Below, piece after piece: positions 1-6,066 of a stretch of 6,066 nucleotides of DNA (positions are counted from its first letter, which is position 1; each line of letters opens with the position of its first letter). The notes beneath the pieces are model-generated. The model was not told the DNA's origin and searched no databases. It worked only from the letters and a program-made list of their open reading frames with translations. This DNA is from Cyanobacteria bacterium UBA8803. GTDB taxonomy: Bacteria > Cyanobacteriota > Cyanobacteriia > Cyanobacteriales > Coleofasciculaceae. The position numbers and the translations under genes were made by a program. Location: positions 1 through 6,066 of the forward strand of contig DNXU01000565.1 of assembly GCA_003505715.1 (NCBI GenBank), written 5' to 3'.

Positions 1-2123
1 GCTTGTTGGACGCGATCGTGCAAAAATCTATAGGGGACGGAAAACTCCGATGTTTGTCCAACTTCAACTGATTCAGCATCCTGAAAAAATTTATAAAATT
101 CACTAATAGGAACAACCAGTCCTTCTTGTAATGCTCTCCACAGATCAGCCGCCGTCTCTGCAAGGGATTTCTCATGTACGATAGAGAGCGTGGCTAGGTC
201 AAATTGGTTGCCGATACAAGCGGATAACTTTAACACTTCCTGAGTATTTGGAGGCAACTTTTGCAATTTAGTTGCCATAAACTCAACCACATCATCGCTG
301 ACAGCTAGTGTCCTCACTCGTGCAATGTCGCACTGCCAATAGCCCCGACTAAAATCAAAAAAGATTAACCCCTCTTCATGCAGGGATTTGAGAAATTGAT
401 TGCTAAAGAAAGGATTCCCTTTAGTTTTGGTGAAAACCAGGTTCGTTAAAGGCACTGCACGATCGGGCGGACAGGAAAGCGTATCAGCAATCAGACGGTT
501 TAGTGAAGACTGGGTTAGGGGTGCTAATGTAATTTGATTGACTGTTGCCTGAGCTTGTCGAATCTCATCTAACGTCAGCAGCAACGGGTGTGCTGGAAAT
601 ACTTCATTATCTCGATAAGCTCCTAACAATAAAAGATGGCGAGTATCTCCGGAACTCATCAACAACTGCATCAACTTCAGAGAAGCCGAATCTGCCCACT
701 GCAAGTCATCCAAGAAAATCACCAGGGGATGCTCTTTGGTGGCGAATACTCTGATAAACTTTTCAAATAATAAATTGAAGCGATTTTGGGCAGCATTCCC
801 TTCTAATTCTGGCACGGTTGGCTGCTTGCCAATTAACAGTTCTAATTCAGGGATAACCTCAATAATTACTTGAGCGTTTTCACCCAAAGCGGCCAAGATT
901 TTAGCTTGCCAAGCGGCTAAAGAGGCAGTACTTTCCGTAAGCAATTGCCGCATCAAATTCTGAAATGTCTGCACCCAAGCCGAAAAGGGAATATCGCGCT
1001 TGAATTGGTCAAATTTCCCTTTAATGAAGTAACCTCGTTGCCGCACAATCGGTTTGTGGACTTCCGAAACTACGGCTGTCTTCCCAATCCCAGAAAAGCC
1101 TGCCACTAACATCATCTCGGTGCTGCCAGAGCTAACTCTGTCAAAGGCAGCTAACAAAGTTGTAACTTCTGTTTCCCTGCCGTACAGTTTTTCGGGAATC
1201 ACGAAGCGTTCTGAGATATCTCTTTGTGCTAATTCAAACAGAGCGATCTGGCCTTGGCTGGAGTATTGTTCTAAACATCTCTCCAAGTCGTAGCGCAACC
1301 CAAAAGCTGTTTGATAACGTTCTTCTGCCGTTTTCGCCATCAATTTCATCACGATATCATTCAAGACTTGGGGAATAGCAGGATTGATGGCGAGCGGGGG
1401 AGTTGGCTTTCTCGCAATATGACAGTGGATTAATTCTAGTGGGTCATCCGGCTGGAAGGGTAGTTGGCCAGTGAGAAGTTCGTAGAAAGTTATTCCTAGA
1501 GAATAAAAGTCGGTGCGGTAATCAATACCCCGATTCATCCGTCCTGTCTGTTCCGGAGATATATAGGCTAGCGTCCCTTCCAACATATTGGGGTTAGTAA
1601 TCTCCTGGTTCTCTCTCGGTAACAGTGAGGAGATACTGAAGTCAATTAGTTTTACCTCTTTGGTTTGGGGGTTAATCAGAATATTCTGGGGCTTGATATC
1701 TTTGTGAATAATGCGGTTATGATAGAGTCCTTCTAGAGTTTGAACAATTTGCAGCGCTATATGGAGAAATTCCCTTAACATCCCAGGCGCGGTAAATGGG
1801 AAATTGTCCCCATCACCTAAAGAGGTGAGGTACTCCGAAAGGGAAACGCCTCCAAAGTCCTCCATCACCAGTAAAAAACCATTGCGGTAGGTTTCTAAAC
1901 TCAGAGGCTTGACTACTCCCGGCAAATCGAGATTCTTGCCAATGGTGTACTGATTGCGGAACTGCACTAGTTCATTGAAGGTGGGATACTCACTCAATAG
2001 CAGTTTGAGTACCACTTCTGTTTGGTCTGACTCTCTCATCCCGCGATAAACATTGGTTCTTGAACCAGAATAGAGTTGTTCAATGATGCGGTAGTTTGCC
2101 AGGGCAAGTGCAGTATCTCTCAT
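1..2123 (-). CDS. Multidomain Ser/Thr protein kinase with AAA_16 ATPase domain, N-terminal 707 residues, 3' end off the left edge
   Basis: This is the start of a giant cytoplasmic signalling protein; no signal peptide or membrane segment is visible. The Hanks-type kinase domain spans about residues 11-285. It shows a reduced glycine loop around G20, the ATP lysine K40 (VVLK), catalytic loop HKDIKPQN (D142, N147), metal motif DFS (D161) instead of DFG, SPEQTGRMNR in place of APE, and RYQTA at 269-273. The AAA_16/COG3899 ATPase domain spans about 313-590, opening at LYGRE, with Walker A GFSGIGKT (342-349), Walker B IFLDDLQWAD (469-478) and GAYRDNEV (501-508). A helical region follows to FLHDRVQQA at the edge. 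The ATG is the first in-frame ATG after a TAG five codons upstream (an in-frame CTG lies between); no Shine-Dalgarno sequence is visible. The last codon is cut after GC, and the base at 6066 completes it as GCG. The frame then continues into the other coding fragment, so both are probably one 1931-residue gene. Confidence 0.95.
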   Translation of the reverse strand, partial: MRDTALALANYRIIEQLYSGSRTNVYRGMRESDQTEVVLKLLLSEYPTFNELVQFRNQYTIGKNLDLPGVVKPLSLETYRNGFLLVMEDFGGVSLSEYLTSLGDGDNFPFTAPGMLREFLHIALQIVQTLEGLYHNRIIHKDIKPQNILINPQTKEVKLIDFSISSLLPRENQEITNPNMLEGTLAYISPEQTGRMNRGIDYRTDFYSLGITFYELLTGQLPFQPDDPLELIHCHIARKPTPPLAINPAIPQVLNDIVMKLMAKTAEERYQTAFGLRYDLERCLEQYSSQGQIALFELAQRDISERFVIPEKLYGRETEVTTLLAAFDRVSSGSTEMMLVAGFSGIGKTAVVSEVHKPIVRQRGYFIKGKFDQFKRDIPFSAWVQTFQNLMRQLLTESTASLAAWQAKILAALGENAQVIIEVIPELELLIGKQPTVPELEGNAAQNRFNLLFEKFIRVFATKEHPLVIFLDDLQWADSASLKLMQLLMSSGDTRHLLLLGAYRDNEVFPAHPLLLTLDEIRQAQATVNQITLAPLTQSSLNRLIADTLSCPPDRAVPLTNLVFTKTKGNPFFSNQFLKSLHEEGLIFFDFSRGYWQCDIARVRTLAVSDDVVEFMATKLQKLPPNTQEVLKLSACIGNQFDLATLSIVHEKSLAETAADLWRALQEGLVVPISEFYKFFQDAESVEVGQTSEFSVPYRFLHDRVQQ

Positions 2124-2159
2124 AAGCTGGGACAGTATCTAAAATTGATAGTCGAGACT

Positions 2160-2180
2160 GGGAACGGGGAACAGGAAATA
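2160..2180. repeat. Degenerate 7-bp short tandem repeat, three units
   Basis: On the plus strand the units read GGGAACG, GGGAACA and GGAAATA: two near-identical copies and a decayed third. GGGAACA-type heptamers in tandem are a familiar kind of short repeat in intergenic DNA of filamentous cyanobacteria (recalled, not searched). The tract lies 37-57 bases upstream of the start codon, inside the probable 5' untranslated region, and would read as a pyrimidine-rich stretch in the minus-strand transcript. Confidence 0.4.
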
Positions 2181-2206
2181 ATTTTCGCTAATTTACCATT
2201 TTTGAG

Positions 2207-2242
2207 AGTATAAAGTTTAAATGCGTAACACCTCAGCTTCAA
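2207..2242 (-). promoter_or_regulatory. Weak candidate sigma-70-type promoter for the kinase gene
   Basis: On the minus strand TTGAAG (2237-2242) and TAAACT (2214-2219) lie 17 bases apart, each matching four of six consensus bases. A better -10 match, TATACT (2207-2212, five of six), lies seven bases further downstream but lacks a -35 at the right distance. Transcription would begin near 2200 and give a leader of roughly 75-80 bases. AT-rich spacers yield such matches by chance, so this is only a candidate; the hairpin would then lie upstream of the transcript. Confidence 0.25.
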
Positions 2243-2254
2243 GCCCATCATAAC

Positions 2255-2299
2255 TAGGAAGTTGTGCAAAAACCACTGACAGGTTTGAGAAACTTCCTA
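2255..2299. repeat. Inverted repeat forming a two-part hairpin
   Basis: TAGGAAGTT (2255-2263) and AACTTCCTA (2291-2299) are a perfect 9-bp inverted repeat separated by 27 bases. Inside it, AAACC (2270-2274) and GGTTT (2282-2286) form a second 5-bp stem closed by the 7-base loop ACTGACA. The whole is a 45-base imperfect hairpin with an internal loop. No U-tract follows on either strand, so it is not a standard intrinsic terminator. It lies about 95-140 bases past the minus-strand stop and about 130-175 bases before the minus-strand start. It could be an mRNA 3'-end stabiliser, an operator, or part of a leader if transcription begins further upstream. Confidence 0.6.
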
Positions 2300-2332
2300 A
2301 GTACGCGATCTAACTCTGCTGCTGTGTTCAGC

Positions 2333-2340
2333 GCGATCGC
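2333..2340. repeat. HIP1 octamer (GCGATCGC) in the spacer
   Basis: A perfect GCGATCGC palindrome, the highly iterated palindrome overrepresented in many cyanobacterial genomes. It is the only one of the three full copies that lies outside coding sequence. It supports a cyanobacterial origin; a local regulatory role is not implied. Confidence 0.9.
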
Positions 2341-2393
2341 TCTCCTGGTTCTGCTTCAGCGGTTAGAATTACCGTTTTTTTTCACTAAGCGAT

Positions 2394-5300
2394 CTACTTC
2401 TGTTTGAGAACCACCAAAGTAATATCATCAAACACCTTTTGTGCCCCAATATGCTGCCGCAAATCTTCTATGACTGCTTGGCGGATTTCTTGTGGCGATC
2501 GGGAACAATTTAACCGGACGATTTCACATAACCGTTCTAGTCCATATTGTTGGTGATTAATATCACAGGCTTCCGTAATGCCATCGGTGTACAATACCAC
2601 CACATCTCCCGAATTAAGTTGCACTTGTTCGGAAGCAATGAAATCCGCAATCTCCTCATCTAAGCCAATCGGAAAACCGAGATTCATTGTATCAAAGATC
2701 TCCACTTGACCTCCAGCACGGACTACAATTATTTCTTCATGTTGACCGCTGATATTCAGAGCCCCATCAGCATAATCTAAAAGAGCCAAGGTCAGGTTTT
2801 TATTCGGATTAATCCGTTGCACATTACTATAAATCGTGCGGTTGAGAATATCCAAAAATTGCACTGGATCGGTTTGGTTACTCTCTTGGAGAGTCCGGAC
2901 GGCAGCTTGTGTCATTAACATCACTACTCCACTTTCTAATCCATGTCCGGTGACATCGCCGATGCTAATTTTCACTTGGCCATTCTGGTGGATTACATCA
3001 TAATAGTCACCACCGACTTCATCGGCTGGTTCCATGAAACCCGCGATTTCTAACCCTTCAATTGCTGCTAACTCCTCCGGTTTTGGTAAGATCATTTGTT
3101 GCAGTTTCCGCGTTACGTCTAACTCGGCACTCAGGCGAAGATTTTCCGCTTTCAGGCGTTGATTGAGTGCCATAATTTCTTGATTGGCTGCAGCGAGTTG
3201 GGCGGTACGTTCTTTAACTTGTTCTGCCAGGGTGTGATTATATTCCGCGATTAATTTCTCGGCTTTTTTGCGTTGGGTGATGTCCTGAAATGCTGCGATC
3301 GCATAGACAATTTTACCCGTTTCATCCAAAATTGGTGTGGTGGAAACTTCCAAGGAGATAATTTTATCAGGTTGGTGCAGCTCGATATCGTCAACCTTAA
3401 CTCGTTCCCCAGAGAGCGATCGCACGATTGGCAGTTGCTCGGTGGGGTATAACTCTTGGGTGCCAGCCCGATAAACGCGATACGCCTGTGATAATTGCTC
3501 AGTTTTAGCTTCTGGTAAAACGTTTATGCCTAGTAACTGCTGTGCCGTCTGATTGGCATAGTAGATTTGTCCAGTCGGTTCGTGAACGGATACGCCTACG
3601 GGCATCGCGCTTAAAAATTGAGTCAGTTGACTTTGATTTTCCTTGACCTCTGCATAGAGTTGGGCATTGGTAATGGAGATGGCGGCTTGCCCAGATAAGA
3701 TATTTAAGACTTTCAGTCTGTCTGGAGTAAATGCCTTGGTGGTTAGATTGTTTTCTAAGTAAAGGATGCCGATGAGTTTGCCTTGATTGACAATGGGGGT
3801 ACACAAGACAGATTTAGGTTGGGCAGTGATGATGTAGGGGTCAGCAGAAAATGTGTTTTCAGTGCTGGCATCATCGAGTACCAGAGTTTGCGATGTGCGA
3901 TAGACATAGTTGATCAGAGTGACAGGAATCTCCTGGCTTTGTTCGATAGGAATTGATTGTAATACTCTTGTTTCTTTTGTGTCACTGATTCCCGTTGCTT
4001 CAATTACCAATTTGCCTGCCTTGTCTAAGATTAAAGCGCCTTTTTCTGCGCCCGCATTCTCGATAACAACTTGCATTAAAGTGGAGAGTAGCTTATCGAG
4101 TTGAATTTCCCCTGATAGCGCTTGAGATCCCTTAATAATTGTGGCAAAATCCAGCAGCCCTGATAAATTACCTGTTGGGGTAACAGCGATGGTTCCCGCA
4201 ATCCCCTGCGTAAGTGTTTCCCCGCTCGTTGTTTTGGTTTGTTGAGTAAGAATAGGGGCGAGTAATTGGGAATAGCGTTGTTCTAAATCTTCAACTTTTG
4301 CCTTGGCTCCCCAGCGAGCATAGCAGTAGTAAGCATTTGTTAGGTAAGTTTGGGCAATTGTTTGTTTGCCCCAAGCCAGATAGAATTTGGCGGCGAGTTC
4401 GTTACCGAGGGCTTCTTCGTTGAGGTACTCCTGCTCTTTAGCTCCGGAAATTGCTTTCTCATAATAGTTCATTGCCTCAACATTTTGACCCATAACTCGA
4501 TGCCGTTCAGCTTCTACTAAATAGAATTTGTGCAAGAAATTCATCGGAGCATGAACTGCCCATTTCTTCAATTTTTTCTGATTAGCTTTTACCTTCAGAA
4601 AGATGCGCTCTCGTTCGTATTTAGGAGCGGAACTGTATACAGCAAGCCTGACCAAAGAATCATAGAAATAGCCAAAAGGAGTAAATAACAATCCCGGTAA
4701 TTTGTCTATATATTTTTCTGTAATATCGGCATTTTCAAGAGCTTGATCGTATTGGCCAAACAGATAACATAGTTTCATTTTGCTGAAATGTACGTAGCCA
4801 ATTGCAGTTGTGTCATTGGCTTGCTGATGAAGCGGCAACCTAGTCTGCTCATTGTAGATTTCACCGATTAAATAGTAGGGATTTTCAGTGTGTCCCCTCA
4901 AGTTCAAGACTGTCTGCTGAAAGATTTGATGGTAATTAAGGACTGTTTCTTGCTTAATTTGAGATATGGCATTACCGTAGGTCGCCATATCTTTTTCAAC
5001 CTCTCCCAGTTCTTTGCCGATCAAATACGAATGTTTACACTTTACGTGTATAGCATAGGCAGCATATTCTATATCTCCGGTTTCCAGTCCCGCCGAGTAA
5101 GCCTCTAGCAAAGGGTTTAATGTTTCCTTGGCGTGTTCCTTCCAGTGCCTTGTCAAGGTATTAACGACATGAAATGTTCCAGCTTTGATTTCTTTGGCAT
5201 TGAACCGTTCAACTAGACTTATAGCCAGTTGACCAAATGAATAGCCATTCTCAATGTCTCCCACTATCCCACAGAGGATGGTCGCGTACCACGCATAGGC

Positions 5301-6066
5301 AAAAGCAGACAGAGGAACATTGCCATGCTTGAGAGATAAATTGACCTGTTGGAATACAATCAGCGGCATCAATTGGGGAGCAGTAATATAGGCAGGGGCC
5401 GCTATACTGGACATGATACGCATTGCCGAGCAATTGATGGGATTGGTCATTGGCGGCAGTTCAATTAAGTCCGAGGGATTTTTCCCAGCTAAAGCTAACT
5501 TCGTCCGCTTCAGACTCAGCCAAAAATCAAATTGGTTTGGCTTTTGAGGAAACTTCACCCCCAACAGTTTCAGAATCTCTAGCGCCATCTTGACAGCTTC
5601 GAGGAGTTTATTCTGCGATTGATAGGCTTTGAGTTTAACTTCATATACCTTGACTTTGTCCAATAAGGTACTAGCTCGTTCTAGCACAATATCTGCTAAT
5701 CTCTCCATCTGCTCAAAGTCACCGCTCAGGAAAGCTGATTCTGCGGCTTCTTCATGCAGAGCTAATATCAGTTCGTACTGCTGCTGCCAGCTAGAAGCTG
5801 CTAAAAAGTCCATCCCTACAGTTAAATATCTAAGCGCAGCAGCATAAGCTGTTGATCCCTTCGCTTTACGTCCAGCAATCAGATTCAACTGAGCTAGCTC
5901 CTCTCGCTCTGTTGGGTTGGTAATTAATTCCACCCCAATATTCAACTGGTTAACAATATCAAAAATTTTTTCTTCTCGTTCCTCTTCGGTTGTATTGCTC
6001 AATAGCAGTCGCCCAATCTTCAAGTGGGTTGCCTGTTTTTGGGATTCGGGAATCAGAAAATAAGCC
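2394..6066 (-). CDS. Multidomain signalling protein, C-terminal part: TPR-like region, GAF, PAS, coiled coil, SpoIIE/RsbU-type PP2C phosphatase; 5' end off the right edge
   Basis: The fragment is open at the right edge, reading AYFLIPESQKQATHLKIG; the TTG at 6021-6023 is an internal Leu codon, not a start. Residues are numbered from that TTG (add 722 for the joined protein). A helical TPR-like region runs about 1-600, ending in the family hallmark YYCYARWGAKAKVEDLEQRY. A GAF domain spans about 650-790, opening after EIQLDKLLSTLM. A PAS domain spans about 797-915 and ends in DITQRKKAE. A coiled-coil signalling helix follows (about 917-975) and leads into LQQMILPKPEEL. The PP2C (PPM) phosphatase of SpoIIE/RsbU type spans about 995-1209. 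Its metal ligands appear intact: D1006 in GGDYYD, D1023 in GDVTGHG, D1147 in LYTDGITEA, and FDD (D1199/D1200). PAS-coil-PP2C resembles RsbP-like stress phosphatases, which dephosphorylate STAS-type anti-anti-sigma factors; that target is inference here. The stop is TAG. There is no histidine kinase domain, the more usual ending in this family. Confidence 0.95.
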   Translation of the reverse strand, partial: AYFLIPESQKQATHLKIGRLLLSNTTEEEREEKIFDIVNQLNIGVELITNPTEREELAQLNLIAGRKAKGSTAYAAALRYLTVGMDFLAASSWQQQYELILALHEEAAESAFLSGDFEQMERLADIVLERASTLLDKVKVYEVKLKAYQSQNKLLEAVKMALEILKLLGVKFPQKPNQFDFWLSLKRTKLALAGKNPSDLIELPPMTNPINCSAMRIMSSIAAPAYITAPQLMPLIVFQQVNLSLKHGNVPLSAFAYAWYATILCGIVGDIENGYSFGQLAISLVERFNAKEIKAGTFHVVNTLTRHWKEHAKETLNPLLEAYSAGLETGDIEYAAYAIHVKCKHSYLIGKELGEVEKDMATYGNAISQIKQETVLNYHQIFQQTVLNLRGHTENPYYLIGEIYNEQTRLPLHQQANDTTAIGYVHFSKMKLCYLFGQYDQALENADITEKYIDKLPGLLFTPFGYFYDSLVRLAVYSSAPKYERERIFLKVKANQKKLKKWAVHAPMNFLHKFYLVEAERHRVMGQNVEAMNYYEKAISGAKEQEYLNEEALGNELAAKFYLAWGKQTIAQTYLTNAYYCYARWGAKAKVEDLEQRYSQLLAPILTQQTKTTSGETLTQGIAGTIAVTPTGNLSGLLDFATIIKGSQALSGEIQLDKLLSTLMQVVIENAGAEKGALILDKAGKLVIEATGISDTKETRVLQSIPIEQSQEIPVTLINYVYRTSQTLVLDDASTENTFSADPYIITAQPKSVLCTPIVNQGKLIGILYLENNLTTKAFTPDRLKVLNILSGQAAISITNAQLYAEVKENQSQLTQFLSAMPVGVSVHEPTGQIYYANQTAQQLLGINVLPEAKTEQLSQAYRVYRAGTQELYPTEQLPIVRSLSGERVKVDDIELHQPDKIISLEVSTTPILDETGKIVYAIAAFQDITQRKKAEKLIAEYNHTLAEQVKERTAQLAAANQEIMALNQRLKAENLRLSAELDVTRKLQQMILPKPEELAAIEGLEIAGFMEPADEVGGDYYDVIHQNGQVKISIGDVTGHGLESGVVMLMTQAAVRTLQESNQTDPVQFLDILNRTIYSNVQRINPNKNLTLALLDYADGALNISGQHEEIIVVRAGGQVEIFDTMNLGFPIGLDEEIADFIASEQVQLNSGDVVVLYTDGITEACDINHQQYGLERLCEIVRLNCSRSPQEIRQAVIEDLRQHIGAQKVFDDITLVVLKQK
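3295..3302. repeat. HIP1 octamer (GCGATCGC) inside the PAS coding region
   Basis: A perfect GCGATCGC palindrome within the minus-strand gene, near the end of the PAS domain where the protein reads YAIAAFQDI. It is a taxonomic marker for cyanobacteria with no effect on the reading frame. Confidence 0.9.
3416..3423. repeat. HIP1 octamer (GCGATCGC), second copy inside the PAS coding region
   Basis: A perfect GCGATCGC palindrome about 120 bases from the previous copy, in the PAS coding stretch where the protein reads IVRSLSGERV. A near match, GCGATCGT, lies at 12-19 beside the left edge. Confidence 0.9.

Larger units (their letters stand above)
2124..2393. other. Intergenic spacer between the stop of one coding fragment and the start of the other
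   Basis: This is the only non-coding stretch. If the window is circular or a tandem unit, these 270 bp serve at once as the 3' end of one copy and the upstream region of the next, on the minus strand. From right to left (the direction of transcription) it holds an A8 run just after the stop, a HIP1 octamer, a 9-bp inverted repeat, a weak candidate promoter, a 7-bp tandem repeat, and the start codon without a Shine-Dalgarno sequence. I see no replication gene, no iterons, no tRNA and no insertion-sequence ends. Confidence 0.85.
1..6066. other. Whole window behaves as one circularly permuted unit (circular contig, tandem-repeat unit or small circle)
   Basis: Joining base 6066 to base 1 restores a single minus-strand frame. 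The left fragment supplies 707 codons plus GC, the right edge supplies G, then 14 codons (AYFLIPESQKQATH) lead into LKIGRLLL. The joined gene has 5796 nt, exactly 1932 codons, with no stop at the seam. HDRVQQAAY followed by LIPE and HLKIGRLLL is, from memory, how COG3899-type proteins read across this point. The two fragments together also give one complete, non-redundant domain set with nothing missing or duplicated. No terminal overlap is present, as expected for a trimmed circular contig. The sequence alone cannot separate a true circle from a collapsed tandem array. Confidence 0.75.

Noticed and set aside
545..1293. Plus-strand open frames at 545-754 and 1054-1293
   Set aside because: Both lie antisense to the ATPase coding region, which shows clear Walker A and B motifs on the minus strand. 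Their translations resemble no family I recognise.
1601..2352. Twelve-base direct repeat TCTCCTGGTTCT at 1601-1612 and 2341-2352
   Set aside because: About one such match is expected by chance in 6 kb. One copy is plain coding sequence in the kinase domain and no longer similarity surrounds it.
2358..2382. Possible intrinsic terminator: CGGT (2360-2363) and ACCG (2371-2374) followed by T8 (2375-2382)
   Set aside because: It points along the plus strand, where no gene ends. The stem is only four strong pairs, and on the minus strand the run becomes A8 before the stem, the wrong order for terminating the real gene.
3505..5847. Other open frames within 3505-5847 on both strands (3505-3804 and 5251-5433 minus; 3910-4104, 4890-5108 and 5629-5847 plus)
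   Set aside because: All are contained in the long minus-strand gene in other frames, with no ribosome-binding site or recognisable domain.
6021..6023. TTG as the start codon of the right-hand gene
   Set aside because: The frame stays open upstream to the window edge and the residues there (AYFLIPESQKQATH) match the family, so TTG is an internal Leu codon.
1..6066. CRISPR array, tRNA, rRNA, insertion sequence or replication origin with iterons
   Set aside because: No regularly spaced repeats, cloverleaf-like sequences, transposase frames, terminal inverted repeats or iteron arrays were seen on either strand.

Overview
The window comes from a cyanobacterium. Three complete HIP1 octamers (GCGATCGC) lie within 6 kb, the base composition looks moderate (by eye, not counted), a 7-bp short tandem repeat of a cyanobacterial kind sits in the spacer, and the protein architecture (Hanks-type kinase, COG3899-type ATPase, TPR-like helices, GAF, PAS, output domain) is typical of large filamentous cyanobacteria. 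I cannot name the genus.

Layout: everything coding is on the minus strand. Positions 2394-6066 hold the 3' part of a giant signalling gene (TPR-like region, GAF, PAS, coiled coil, SpoIIE/RsbU-type PP2C phosphatase), open at the right edge. Positions 2124-2393 are a 270-bp spacer with a hairpin, a HIP1 site, a short tandem repeat and a weak candidate promoter. Positions 1-2123 hold the 5' part of such a gene (start codon, Hanks-type kinase, AAA_16/COG3899 ATPase), open at the left edge. There are no RNA genes, no insertion sequences, no CRISPR array, and no convincing plus-strand gene.

The main observation is that the two edges fit together exactly. The left fragment stops after two bases of a codon, at residues FLHDRVQQA. 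The right fragment opens with the missing base and continues AYFLIPESQKQATHLKIG, which is how this family normally reads through that point. Joined end to end, the window gives one uninterrupted gene of 5796 nt (1932 codons, 1931 residues plus stop) and one 270-bp spacer. The sequence is therefore best read as a circularly permuted unit: a circular contig, a collapsed head-to-tail tandem array, or a real 6066-bp circle. On a strictly linear reading it is two truncated genes of the same family in tandem.

The joined protein would carry an N-terminal Ser/Thr kinase, an NTPase switch, a TPR-like protein-binding scaffold, two sensor domains and a C-terminal PP2C-type phosphatase. It would thus hold a kinase and a phosphatase in one chain, where many relatives end in a histidine kinase. 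Targets cannot be read from this window.
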